64,000 bases of DNA from Vibrio crassostreae (lineage in GTDB: Bacteria; Pseudomonadota; Gammaproteobacteria; Enterobacterales; Vibrionaceae): assembly GCF_024347415.1 (NCBI RefSeq), contig NZ_AP025476.1, positions 1,364,001 through 1,428,000 of the forward strand, read 5' to 3'. Position 1 is the first letter of the stretch. Each line of letters starts with the position of its first letter. The translations under genes and the position numbers were made by a program. The notes below the pieces were generated by a model. That model was given only the letters and a program-made list of their open reading frames with translations. It was not told where the DNA came from and did not search any database. Below are positions 52,761 through 61,540 of this stretch, one piece after another.

Positions 52761-55613
52761 CTAGCTATTGATCAGGCTTAAGCCGCTTGGTAATGCGTCA
52801 CCAAACACGCGCTTAGACTCGCTCTCAGAAAGCTCAGTAACTTCACTTACTAGCGTTAGCCAAGACTCTGGCACCTTGCTTTGCTTGAGCTTCTCAATCA
52901 CTTGATTACGATAGTCGTCAGAGATATCAAACTGACGGTCGCCGGTCTTACGACAAATCATCACAGCAGCGAAGGCGATCATCTGCTCTTTATGCCAGTT
53001 CTGTTCAAGCAGTTTCGGTAACCACTGTTCAGCTTGCTCTCTAGGAATCACGCTGTGTTGGCTACCATACAAAGGTGTTCTTGATGCTAATCGACCTAGC
53101 GCCCACCAGTGCGCTTGTTCAAATTGGTTATGATTAATCGCTTTGCTTAAGAACCAAGTCGCTAATAGAACCTTGTCTTCCACTTCCAGTTGTTCAAGTG
53201 ACGCTGCCAATCGCACCATGGCTTCATAGCCATTGTCTTGTGCATCTTTGGCCGTTTTAGGGTTTTTCATTGCACCTGGGTGAAGGTACTTCGCGATATC
53301 AGCCAAGATGGTCTCTTGCTGCTCTTGGTTTAAACCACCGGCAACACGACGCCAGAACACCCACCAGTCTGTCCAGCCTTGATGGTTCTGGAACTGAATG
53401 TTCTGTTGATAAAGTCCCCAAATTTGCTCAATACGCCATGAATCCGTTGGATCACCAAAGCCAGGACGCAGCGAGTAACCAGCCAAACGTAGCCAGTTCT
53501 TCTCGTGTGCTTCTGAGCGGCGACGACGCTTACGACCTAATGAGAAGGTATCGAACAGGTGACGAAGGGTCGTGAAGTCCCATTCATCGCGTTTACCCAA
53601 TCGCTTCTCAAGATCTTTAGATAGTGTTTTGATCTCTTTCGATTCAGCACTCTTTTTGTTGCCGCTGTACAGACGAGAAATCAACTCCTTACACTCATCC
53701 AATCTTGGATGAAGTTTAGAGTTGTCGGATTCATCGCCTTGCTTGTTTCTGACTTCGAACTCAAGCAACCAACGCTTGGTGTCATCTTCTGTACTCACAC
53801 ACTCCATTTTCAATGTGCCGACTTCCGTTAACTGACAAGCGAGTAAAACTTCGACTCGTTCTTTTTGGTTGGCTTGAAGTTCTGCAGTACCTGAGCCTTC
53901 CAATGTAGAAATATACGGTGGAAGAGGAGAAAACAAGTCCGCATCCACATTGACCATCACACCGTTTTGAATGGCGGTGTCGTGAGCAATTTGATCGTGT
54001 GTTGAAGTCAGTAGATTAAATCGTACTGGCTCACCTAAAGTCAGCGAGAAACGACGGCTGTTTAAGCGTATCTCTTGGCCTTCTTCAGTACCTTTGGCAA
54101 GCAGACAAAGCGCTTTGCCCATCTTGTTCTTCTCTTGTAGATGCAAGAAGTACGAACGAGCAGCACCACCACCGATTTTCAGTTGCGCGCCACGACGAGC
54201 TTTACCAAAGGCAACTGCGCCTAGCGCCACAGACCAGTCTGGGTGAGGGTTATCTAATACTGTGATTGGAGCGCCGTTCCAGTTACCTAGTAGCTGAGTA
54301 ATACGCTCTGTGACAAGTTCACTGTTGAACACACCGCCGTTAAGCAGCACACCAACAGGGATAGCAGGCTTAGTGTCATCGAACTCAATCGAGTCTGAGT
54401 TTTCCAGCGCAGCTTTTGACACTTGTTGATGTGTCGTTAGGAACTCTGCAACATGTTTGCTGACCGCAGGATCGGCAACGTAAGGCAGGCCGAATTCAAC
54501 CACGGCACTGCGGCGTTTGTCTGGTGTTTCAGTAAACTCAGAAAGCGGGAAGAAACCTTCCAATGCGATTTGATGAACTTCTTGTTTGGTTAAACCAATA
54601 CTCTTGGTACCGCCAAGTAGCTTTGAACCGCTGCCCAGCATAGTGATTTTCACATCATCGGGTGCATTGGCAGAAAGCAGGCTCTCTTTTGCGGCGCGAG
54701 TTTGTTGAATCAGTTTGGTTAGGCTAGAGGCATTCAGCTTTTTGTTTTGATTGAAGCGTTGCTCAGCAAGGTGAGCAAGGGCTAAATCGAGGTTATCACC
54801 ACCCAGCATCAAGTGTTCGCCAACGCCAATACGGTCGAGTGCTAGCTCGTTGTGGCCTTGCATGTCCGAATTGCTATTAGCATCGAATTTGGCTTCAATT
54901 AAGCTCAAGTCGGTAGTACCACCGCCGACATCACACACTAAGATCAATGGGATCTGTTGAAGCTCTTTCGCAGCAGTTTGTTGATGACGAGCGTACCAGT
55001 CGTAACATACCGCTTGAGGCTCTTCGAGTAATAGAATCTTGCCTAAGCCTGCGAGTTCTGCGGCTTCAAGTGTCAGCTTACGTGCTGTCTCATCGAATGA
55101 AGCCGGAACCGTCACTACAACATCTTGGTCTTCAAGTTTGTTGCTTGGGTTGCGGTAGTTCCATGCTTGGCGAATGTGATTCAGGTAGCTTGCACTTGCG
55201 ACAACTGGCGAGACTTTATCAACATCAGCTGCGCCTGCCCAAGGCAGAATGTCGGAGTTACGATCCACCGCTTGGTGTGATAACCAGCTTTTAGCACTCG
55301 ACACTTGGCGGCCTTCAACCTTAGCACCCAATTCACGGGCCCATTCTCCAACGATAACGTTCTTAATATCGCCTTCAACTGGGCTTGGTTCCCAGGGCAT
55401 AGTCAGGTCAGAAGGGGAGATTTGACCTTGTGCAGGGTGGTAACGAAATGATGGTAGTAGAGGCTTGCGAACCACTTCACCGGGGCCGATGAGTTGGTCA
55501 ATATCGAAAAGAGAAACGGGAGCATGTTGTAGGTCGTCGTTGATTTCACAGTAAGCGACAACCGTATTCGTTGTGCCTAAGTCAATGCCGACTAAAAAAC
55601 GAGGAGTTGCCAT
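52761..55613 (-). CDS. Large Hsp70-family protein with extra helical C-terminal domain
   Basis: A 950-residue Hsp70-type ATPase. Phosphate-1 motif is GIDLGTTNTVVAYCE (9-23), phosphate-2 is VCDVGGGTTDLSLIEA (about 225-240), and GGDNLDLALA follows. The adenosine motif area is VLLNGGVFNSELV. The ATPase is followed by a beta-rich substrate-like part and about 350 residues of helical, tryptophan-rich sequence (for example GWTDWWVFWRRVAGGL) not seen in DnaK. This is the Hsp70/DUF3731 arrangement, recognised from memory. It has no EEVD-like C-terminal tail. It is the last gene in a DUF2760-Hsp70-Hsp70 operon. A protein-folding or remodelling role is likely, with unknown client. Confidence 0.85.
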   Translation of the reverse strand: MATPRFLVGIDLGTTNTVVAYCEINDDLQHAPVSLFDIDQLIGPGEVVRKPLLPSFRYHPAQGQISPSDLTMPWEPSPVEGDIKNVIVGEWARELGAKVEGRQVSSAKSWLSHQAVDRNSDILPWAGAADVDKVSPVVASASYLNHIRQAWNYRNPSNKLEDQDVVVTVPASFDETARKLTLEAAELAGLGKILLLEEPQAVCYDWYARHQQTAAKELQQIPLILVCDVGGGTTDLSLIEAKFDANSNSDMQGHNELALDRIGVGEHLMLGGDNLDLALAHLAEQRFNQNKKLNASSLTKLIQQTRAAKESLLSANAPDDVKITMLGSGSKLLGGTKSIGLTKQEVHQIALEGFFPLSEFTETPDKRRSAVVEFGLPYVADPAVSKHVAEFLTTHQQVSKAALENSDSIEFDDTKPAIPVGVLLNGGVFNSELVTERITQLLGNWNGAPITVLDNPHPDWSVALGAVAFGKARRGAQLKIGGGAARSYFLHLQEKNKMGKALCLLAKGTEEGQEIRLNSRRFSLTLGEPVRFNLLTSTHDQIAHDTAIQNGVMVNVDADLFSPLPPYISTLEGSGTAELQANQKERVEVLLACQLTEVGTLKMECVSTEDDTKRWLLEFEVRNKQGDESDNSKLHPRLDECKELISRLYSGNKKSAESKEIKTLSKDLEKRLGKRDEWDFTTLRHLFDTFSLGRKRRRRSEAHEKNWLRLAGYSLRPGFGDPTDSWRIEQIWGLYQQNIQFQNHQGWTDWWVFWRRVAGGLNQEQQETILADIAKYLHPGAMKNPKTAKDAQDNGYEAMVRLAASLEQLEVEDKVLLATWFLSKAINHNQFEQAHWWALGRLASRTPLYGSQHSVIPREQAEQWLPKLLEQNWHKEQMIAFAAVMICRKTGDRQFDISDDYRNQVIEKLKQSKVPESWLTLVSEVTELSESESKRVFGDALPSGLSLINS

Positions 55614-55734
55614 ACAAAACCTTATTCTTCCAGAGTGATGACCAGTTTTTTGATAGCTTTGGTCTTATTGTTGTTATTCGTAAACGCCATTCCTGAAAAA
55701 CAGGTAGGACTAGGTTGAGAACTGCATTGATAAA

Positions 55735-55762
55735 GTAACGGCACCCGCTAAGGTGCCGTTGA
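55735..55762 (-). repeat. Hairpin between the two Hsp70 genes
   Basis: AACGGCACC (55737-55745) pairs with GGTGCCGTT (55752-55760), just after the stop of the first Hsp70 gene. Only a weak T-rich stretch follows on the reverse strand, so it may be an attenuator or RNA-processing site that sets the ratio of the two chaperones. The remaining 120 bases before the second Hsp70 start hold no gene. Confidence 0.65.
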
Positions 55763-55766
55763 TTCA

Positions 55767-57725
55767 TTATGCTTGTTCGTTTGAGTCGCTATTCGTATCT
55801 TCACGAACGTCAAACTCAACATGCCATTTCTGACCATTATCAGTAGCAATCGCTTCTAGGTATAAGGTACCTAGCTCAGTAACGCGAGAAGCCAGAGTAA
55901 CTGGAACCACTTCACCTTCGCGACGGCCTTCTGAAACCGGCAGTGTCACTTGAATTTCAGGAAGTTCGTCTAGTTCTTCAGGCGCCCAGTGATCAAGGTG
56001 AGTACCTGCTTGATCTTCACGGCGTGTCGTTGAACCGAAGAATTGGAAGTGAACCGGCTGGCCAATCACTAGGCCGAACTCTTGGCTAGGTACTTGAACG
56101 CTTGAACCTTCTTCCATACCAAATGGTGCAACACACAGTGCTTCCATTGGAGGAGCCATACCTGGGATTGCTGGCATCGCGCTTTCAATTCCTACGTAGT
56201 AAGAAGAAGCGATACCGCCACGGATACGAACGCCTTGGCCACGACGAACTGCGCCGTAGTAAGAAGCACCGCTTGCAACCGCTAGGTCCAGATCTAGACC
56301 TGAAAGTTGTTTAGCGAACTCTTCGTCAGCATTGATCAGCCATTCGTTGATCGTATCTGTAAGACGATCAGCAAGTAGGTTTGATTTTAGAACACCACCA
56401 TTGAACAGGATTGCTGTTGGTTTGATGAAGTCTGCTGCTGGCGCCGCTTCTGCACCTGGCATACCGGGCATGTTTGCAAACGGGTTGAAATCTTGCTGAG
56501 CCGTTTCGCTATTTCCAGAAAGCGCGTTTGCTTGCTTAGAAAGGAATGCGGCAATGTGACGAGTAATCCCTGCGTCTTGAGCGTAAGGCAGACCCATTTG
56601 AGTCAGTGCGCCACGCGTCTTTTGTACTGGGTGCTCAGTCACAGCAACTTTAGGGAAGAAGCCGTCCACTAATGTTTGTTGTACTTCTTGCTGAGTCAGT
56701 TCTGTTTTCAGTGTCGCGCCAAGTAGTTTAGAACCACGGCTTGGTACAACGATAGGCACAGATTGCAGTTCAGCATCGTTAAGCAGTGCTTCTTTCGCAT
56801 CACGACATGCGTGAGTCATGGCTTGAACCTGCCAAGGAGCCAATTCTTTGCCTTCTTGAGCCAGTTTCATTTTCAGGCGGTAAGCCAGTGCTAAGTCCAT
56901 GTTGTCGCCGCCAAGTAGGATGTGTTCACCTACAGCGATACGATTCAGGCTTAAGTTACCGTCGTCTTGTGTTACTTCAACTAGCGAAAGGTCGGTTGTA
57001 CCACCACCAATATCGACAACAAGAACGATGTCACCAACGTTTACTTCATCACGCCATGTGTCGTTGCTGTTATCAATCCAGCTGTAAAGAGCCGCTTGTG
57101 GCTCTTCAAGAAGCGTTAGGTGAGTGAAACCAACATTACGTGCAGCTTCTGCTGTTAGGTCACGAGCCGCAGGATCAAACGAAGCAGGAACCGTGATCGT
57201 TACGTCTTGGTCTGCCAGTTTGTGTTCTGGGTTAGCGTGGTTCCATGCGTCTTTAAGGTGCTCAAGGTACAGTTCAGTTGTCTTAAGCGGAGATACTTTT
57301 TCTACTTCTTCAGGGCTGCCTGCAGGAAGGAAAGCATCGCGACGGTTTACACCACCGTGGCATAGCCAAGATTTTGCACTTGCTACCAAACGGATAGGGG
57401 TTTTAGAGCCAAGGTTACGAGCAATCGCACCCACTAGTGCTTTCGGCTCTGAAGACCAAGGAAGAACGCGAGATCCCGCATTCATTTCATGTTCGTGCGG
57501 CTGGTATAGGAACGAGCCAAGTTGGCTGCGAGTTTCTACTGTACCTGGCGCCGTAAGCTGAGGGATTGGCATCACCTCAACGCGAGCGTCTTCATTGGTT
57601 GTATCGATGAAAGACAAAACGCAGTGTGTGGTACCTAAATCGATACCGACACTGAATTTAGGTGCCTGATGCTCTTGTGAATGCTCTTGTGAATGCTCTT
57701 GAGCTGAATGACTTTGGTGTTCCAT
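55767..57725 (-). CDS. Hsp70-family protein
   Basis: A 652-residue Hsp70-type ATPase. Phosphate-1 is VGIDLGTTHCVLSF (about 27-40), phosphate-2 VVDIGGGTTDLSLVEV (about 222-237), then GGDNMDLALAYRLK. A glycine/methionine/proline-rich insert (FNPFANMPGMPGAEA) interrupts the ATPase near residue 410. The C-terminal part after the ATPase is short compared with DnaK's substrate-binding domain. The N terminus carries three SQEH-type repeats made by a 12-bp tandem repeat. Its start overlaps the stop of the DUF2760 gene by one base (TAATG), so translation is coupled. Role unknown; no DnaJ partner in the window. Confidence 0.87.
   Translation of the reverse strand: MEHQSHSAQEHSQEHSQEHQAPKFSVGIDLGTTHCVLSFIDTTNEDARVEVMPIPQLTAPGTVETRSQLGSFLYQPHEHEMNAGSRVLPWSSEPKALVGAIARNLGSKTPIRLVASAKSWLCHGGVNRRDAFLPAGSPEEVEKVSPLKTTELYLEHLKDAWNHANPEHKLADQDVTITVPASFDPAARDLTAEAARNVGFTHLTLLEEPQAALYSWIDNSNDTWRDEVNVGDIVLVVDIGGGTTDLSLVEVTQDDGNLSLNRIAVGEHILLGGDNMDLALAYRLKMKLAQEGKELAPWQVQAMTHACRDAKEALLNDAELQSVPIVVPSRGSKLLGATLKTELTQQEVQQTLVDGFFPKVAVTEHPVQKTRGALTQMGLPYAQDAGITRHIAAFLSKQANALSGNSETAQQDFNPFANMPGMPGAEAAPAADFIKPTAILFNGGVLKSNLLADRLTDTINEWLINADEEFAKQLSGLDLDLAVASGASYYGAVRRGQGVRIRGGIASSYYVGIESAMPAIPGMAPPMEALCVAPFGMEEGSSVQVPSQEFGLVIGQPVHFQFFGSTTRREDQAGTHLDHWAPEELDELPEIQVTLPVSEGRREGEVVPVTLASRVTELGTLYLEAIATDNGQKWHVEFDVREDTNSDSNEQA
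57670..57705 (-). repeat. 12-bp tandem repeat at the N terminus of the Hsp70 gene
   Basis: The unit TGCTCTTGTGAA occurs at 57670-57681 and 57682-57693, with a partly changed copy at 57694-57705. It encodes repeated SQEH in frame and could change in copy number. Confidence 0.85.
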
Positions 57726-58357
57726 TATAGCTCCACCTCTGCCGGTGCAATTACAGATGCATCGTAGTTTTCAGCAAGCTTAGGCAGATTCATGTCAGTT
57801 GCTTTCCAACCTTTGTGAACCAGTGTGCCGTTGAATGGCGCATTGCCTGTTACGTTGCCTGTTAGGCGAATTTCTTGAGGGTTGAAACCTTCAGCGATAG
57901 TGATACGTGTTTCTTCATCTTCGCTGCGGATATGAGAAAGCGTTACGTAGTCTGCTAATACTTTTTGGCCGCCAGTGTGAATAACACGAGCTGCTGCGCC
58001 AACTTCTTCATCAGAGAATGACGTTAGGTCTTCTTTTAGGAAGTCAATTAAACGCGCTTCTTGCTGCATGATAGACAGTAGCTGCATCGCTGAATCAGTT
58101 GGGGCTGTTGCCAGCTTAGATTCAACTTCTACTACTTTTTCGATAACACGTTCAACTTCAACAACTTTCTCTACTTCGACAATTTTTTCAACTGGCTTTT
58201 CAACTTCAACTATCTTCTCTACTGGTTTTTCTACGACTTTCTCTACCACTTTGGTTTTACGAGAAACGGCAATTAGCAGTAGTAAAACGCTTGATGCAGT
58301 TAGGCCTGCGTGAAGCATATCAAACGTTTGTGGGATTAGGTTCAAATCAACGATCAT
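57725..58357 (-). CDS. DUF2760 membrane protein with VEK repeat stalk
   Basis: A 210-residue protein. One hydrophobic helix lies at about 14-30. A regular valine/glutamate/lysine stalk follows (VVEKPVEKIVEVEKPVEKIV, about 38-75), likely a coiled coil. The C-terminal domain (about 80-210) is DUF2760, with LLSIMQQEARLIDFLKEDL and a beta-rich end. It probably anchors the two Hsp70 proteins encoded next to it to the inner membrane; this is inferred from the shared operon. It is the first gene behind a sigma-32-like promoter. Confidence 0.85.
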   Translation of the reverse strand: MIVDLNLIPQTFDMLHAGLTASSVLLLLIAVSRKTKVVEKVVEKPVEKIVEVEKPVEKIVEVEKVVEVERVIEKVVEVESKLATAPTDSAMQLLSIMQQEARLIDFLKEDLTSFSDEEVGAAARVIHTGGQKVLADYVTLSHIRSEDEETRITIAEGFNPQEIRLTGNVTGNAPFNGTLVHKGWKATDMNLPKLAENYDASVIAPAEVEL

Positions 58358-58469
58358 AGTGATTTCTCTTTAAAATTGATTTAACGGTATATTCGTCGGT
58401 TCAAAGGAATATACAGGTTGGAAAGAAACTCAGTGGCGTGAAGCCGAATTGGTCACTTTCAAGCTATAA

Positions 58470-58496
58470 ATATGGGTGGATACTAGCATATTCAAG
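58470..58496 (-). promoter_or_regulatory. Sigma-32-like heat-shock promoter of the DUF2760-Hsp70 operon
   Basis: On the reverse strand CTTGAA (58496-58491) is followed after 13 bases by ACCCATAT (58477-58470). The RpoH consensus is CTTGAAA, 11-16 bases, CCCCATNT, so six of seven and seven of eight positions match with a typical spacer. The implied leader is about 100 bases. This fits the Hsp70 content of the operon. Confidence 0.6.
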
Positions 58497-58705
58497 GCTT
58501 AAGAGTGGTATTTAATGCTTTCAATCAAGTGGGTTTTTAGTGTGTTAGCTTGAAATTTAGTCGAGATTTGCCTGAATATTGGCCTCTGATGTGAGGGGGA
58601 GGTAAACAATGCCTGTTTTATGTTAGTTTTTAGACCAAACATAAATGGAGCATGATTCCCTTCCGTTATATACTTTTAACTCATTAGAGCCTATTTGGAA
58701 GCCAC
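58497..58705. other. Divergent promoter region, Hsp70 operon and CHASE-GGDEF gene
   Basis: About 200 bases upstream of the forward cyclase gene. AGGGGGAGG lies near 58596, too far from the annotated ATG to be its ribosome-binding site. No other element was recognised. Confidence 0.35.
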
Positions 58706-60244
58706 ATGCCCCACACAACCGACCCACTAACAGGGTTGAAGAGACGAACTCTCCCATTGGTCGTATTTTCGGTCAGTTTTTTGATTACTGTGTTGTGTTT
58801 TATATTAGTCGCGCTCAATCAAAACCGCGCATTAAATATGAATCTGGATAGCTTTGCTACTCACCAGACATTGAGCTTGGAAGCGTTTATCGCTAATGAT
58901 GTGGCTTATATTGGTTCCGGTGCTAATTTTTTCTATTCTAACGACCCTGAAAACTGGGATAAATTTGATCGTTTTGCCCAGCAAACCATTAATGACTCAA
59001 AAAGCTTAATCGGCTTGCAGTGGATGCAAAAAGTGCCGGCAGACGAGATTGCCGAGCATACCGATAAGATGAAAGCAAAATACCCGTCTTACGAGCTGTA
59101 TACAATCCCAAAACATGAAGCTAAAACCTATGGCTACGTCTTAGATGGCGAGCCAGCTTTTATCGCGACTGACTTGTATCCCAATACTGCTGCTAACGAC
59201 AAGGTTCTTGGCTTTTACTCTTCTCGTGAGCGATTCAAGCGTGTCTTAGAAAACATCAAACAGACCCGCGAAGCGAATATTTCAGACAAGGTACGTCTGA
59301 TACAAGACGGCCTAGATCAAGATACCCCAAAGAGCGGCATGTTGGTTTACCACCCAGTATTTGAAGGCGAAAGCGACAATTTGCTCGGTGTTGTGATTGG
59401 TGTGGTTCGCACCACATATTATTTCGAAAACCTTTTGGCATCAGCGGTGGGTGATATGGATGTCTATATCCGTGTTACCGATACCGGGTTCGAGGCGGAG
59501 GATTCGCCAATCTTATTTGAAACCGAAGGTTATGAAGCGGTATCTGGGCACCACATTACCAAGACAATCGCACTGACTAATCGTGACTGGAAGATCGACT
59601 ACAAGATTGATTCATGCATCTCTTTCTATGGTTACCTTGTATTAACCGGAATCGCTTTGGTTGGTACAACCATCTCTTTGCTGCTGGCGTACATCGTTAA
59701 CATGCAAATCAGAGAAAAAGAGCGCTTGTATCGAATGCTAGACAAACGAACAGAGGAGCTTCGCTTCTTAGCTGACCACGATAGTCTGACGGAGATTTAT
59801 AACCGACGCGCTTTCAATAAGAAGCTGGATAAGGCGATTGAGCGAGACCAACCTTTTAGTTTGATTGGGTTTGATATCGACAAGTTCAAAGGCATTAACG
59901 ATGAGTTTGGGCACCCGGCAGGTGACGCTTTGCTGATTCATGTCATCAAGTTGATTTCTGTGAACCTGAAACAAGGGGACGACCTGTTTCGTTTAGGTGG
60001 TGATGAGTTCTGCATTATCTCTAGCATCTCGAATCATGAAGCTTTGAATCGTTATTTAGAGTGCATCCTGAATACCGTGAGTCACTCTCATTGTGAACAC
60101 AAAGGTCGACAACTTAGTTGTACCCTGAGTATTGGTGCTGCCATTCGTAGTGGTGAGGACTCTGAAGAGATCATGCAAAAAGCGGACAGCATGCTCTACC
60201 AAAGTAAGTCAAATGGCCGAAATAGAGTCACAATTGCAGGCTAA
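58706..60244 (+). CDS. Diguanylate cyclase with periplasmic CHASE domain
   Basis: A 512-residue protein with a membrane helix at about 17-37 and a second at about 307-330, enclosing a periplasmic CHASE domain (signature GLQWMQKVPADE, YHPVFEGESDNLLGVVIGVV). The C-terminal GGDEF domain has its active site at 431-435 (FRLGGDEFCI) and a good substrate region (DSLTEIYNRRAFNKKL). The residues at the inhibitory site read KQGD, so the canonical RxxD is altered. It makes cyclic di-GMP in response to an unknown small molecule; CHASE domains in plants and bacteria bind cytokinin-like or other ligands. The start is uncertain, since no strong ribosome-binding site precedes the ATG. Confidence 0.88.
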   Translation: MPHTTDPLTGLKRRTLPLVVFSVSFLITVLCFILVALNQNRALNMNLDSFATHQTLSLEAFIANDVAYIGSGANFFYSNDPENWDKFDRFAQQTINDSKSLIGLQWMQKVPADEIAEHTDKMKAKYPSYELYTIPKHEAKTYGYVLDGEPAFIATDLYPNTAANDKVLGFYSSRERFKRVLENIKQTREANISDKVRLIQDGLDQDTPKSGMLVYHPVFEGESDNLLGVVIGVVRTTYYFENLLASAVGDMDVYIRVTDTGFEAEDSPILFETEGYEAVSGHHITKTIALTNRDWKIDYKIDSCISFYGYLVLTGIALVGTTISLLLAYIVNMQIREKERLYRMLDKRTEELRFLADHDSLTEIYNRRAFNKKLDKAIERDQPFSLIGFDIDKFKGINDEFGHPAGDALLIHVIKLISVNLKQGDDLFRLGGDEFCIISSISNHEALNRYLECILNTVSHSHCEHKGRQLSCTLSIGAAIRSGEDSEEIMQKADSMLYQSKSNGRNRVTIAG

Positions 60245-60331
60245 ATGAGCACTTGATGCAACTGGGGTCGAGTTCTTTATTGGGCTCATGTACAATTTCA
60301 CGAAATTTTTGACGAGAGAATTAGGCGACGT

Positions 60332-60862
60332 ATGAATCACAATCGAGTGGTGTGTTTCGATTTGGAAATGTGCTGTTGGAGCGAAGACGGTGTAGGGACA
60401 ACAGGTGAGATCATTGAAGTTGGTCTTGCTGAGATTGATCTCGCATCCGGTACTATCGTGAAGCGCGCACAGTATTACGTTAAGCCAGAGAAAGACGAAG
60501 TCTCTCTGTTCTGCGCCGAACTCACGGGCATTACACCGCGCAAGATCGAAAAACAGGGTCGCCCTCTAGAGTCTGTCATCAAGTCGATGATTAAGAACTT
60601 CGGTGGTCCCAAAAAAATCTATGCAGCGTGGGGGCGTGACGATCTTATCTTACACAAAGAGTGTATTGAAAAAGGCATCGAACCGCCGTTTAGCGAGTTC
60701 TTGAATATCGCAACGCTTTATCGAGTTCAGAATCGATTGAAAGACAAACGCATTGGTCACCGCGCTGCTCAAGAAGCGAAAAACATTGAGTGGGAAGGTC
60801 GTCAACACTCGGGTTATGTTGATGCGTATAACTTAGCTAAGCTAACGCTGACTATGCTGTAG
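60332..60862 (+). CDS. DEDD-type 3'-5' exonuclease
   Basis: A 176-residue exonuclease. ExoI is VVCFDLEMCCW (6-16, with D10 and E12), and the last motif is HSGYVDAYNLAKL (HxxxxD). The middle has AAWGRDDLILHKECIEKGI. It resembles the KapD/ERI1-like exonuclease family, with 3'-5' activity on nucleic acid ends. No partner gene is adjacent. It is separated from the cyclase gene by 87 bases and followed by a terminator. Confidence 0.88.
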   Translation: MNHNRVVCFDLEMCCWSEDGVGTTGEIIEVGLAEIDLASGTIVKRAQYYVKPEKDEVSLFCAELTGITPRKIEKQGRPLESVIKSMIKNFGGPKKIYAAWGRDDLILHKECIEKGIEPPFSEFLNIATLYRVQNRLKDKRIGHRAAQEAKNIEWEGRQHSGYVDAYNLAKLTLTML

Positions 60863-60929
60863 TCATTTGCATTAAACGGGCGCTTGGTTAAATACATAAA
60901 ACCAGCCAGATTCTTGTGAGTTATCCAAA

Positions 60930-60962
60930 TCAAAGCCACCTAGTTATCAGGTGGTTTTTTTC
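60930..60962 (+). terminator. Terminator after the exonuclease gene
   Basis: Stem CCACCT (60936-60941) with AGGTGG (60949-60954), followed by a run of seven T. Confidence 0.8.
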
Positions 60963-61168
60963 TATCTGCTATTTGAGGGTGATTACTATCCAAAAAACCT
61001 AATTTCAGTGAGTGGCTTATCAATAGTGAATGGCTACATCGCTTATTTAATGAGTGAATAATATTGGTTTGAAATTTAGCTTTTTAATTAATATTAAATC
61101 GCAGGTTGCAGCCTTGATTGGGTAGGGCTAGATGATAGCGTTAGCTCACCCAAAACAAGGAGAATAGG
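60963..61168. other. Intergenic region before the secreted ABM-domain gene
   Basis: About 200 AT-rich bases with the promoter of the next operon. AAGGAG immediately before the ATG is a strong ribosome-binding site. Nothing else was recognised. Confidence 0.35.
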
Positions 61169-61525
61169 ATGAAGCACATTATTAAGTATGGATTGGCACT
61201 GGGGGCGCTAAGCGTCAGCGCGCTAGTTTCGGCAACCCCCGTTGTATTGATAAACACTTTTTCAGTCGAGCCAGCCCATGAAGCCGCAACGTTAGCGTAT
61301 TGGGAAAGCGCAAGAGACGTATTAGAGCAGCAACCTGGGTACTTATCGACCAAGTTACACCGTTCTTTAAGCTCGGACGCAACTTACCGCTTCATCAATG
61401 TCGCTGAATGGGAAAGTAAGAAGCAATTCCATGATGCGATACAGGCGATGAGAAAAGAGTTACCACCTTTAAAAATCGAAGGGGTTTCTGCTGACCCTAA
61501 CTTGTATGAAATTGTTCGCGACTAA
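61169..61525 (+). CDS. Secreted antibiotic-biosynthesis-monooxygenase-like (ABM) domain protein
   Basis: A 118-residue protein with a signal peptide (YGLALGALSVSALVSA, about 7-22). The mature part is a single ferredoxin-like ABM domain: VVLINTFSVEPAHEAATLAYW, LEQQPGYLSTKLHRSL, and RFINVAEWESKKQFHDAI. ABM proteins are dimeric and act on quinones, heme or polyketides; a secreted one is unusual. It has AAGGAGAATAGG before the ATG and is followed 15 bases later by a related secreted protein. Ligand and reaction are unknown. Confidence 0.82.
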   Translation: MKHIIKYGLALGALSVSALVSATPVVLINTFSVEPAHEAATLAYWESARDVLEQQPGYLSTKLHRSLSSDATYRFINVAEWESKKQFHDAIQAMRKELPPLKIEGVSADPNLYEIVRD

Positions 61526-61540
61526 TTAGGAAACCACATA

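Noticed and set aside
55582..55767. 61-codon frame between the two Hsp70 genes
   Set aside because: It runs through the intergenic hairpin, overlaps both gene ends and has no ribosome-binding site or family match.
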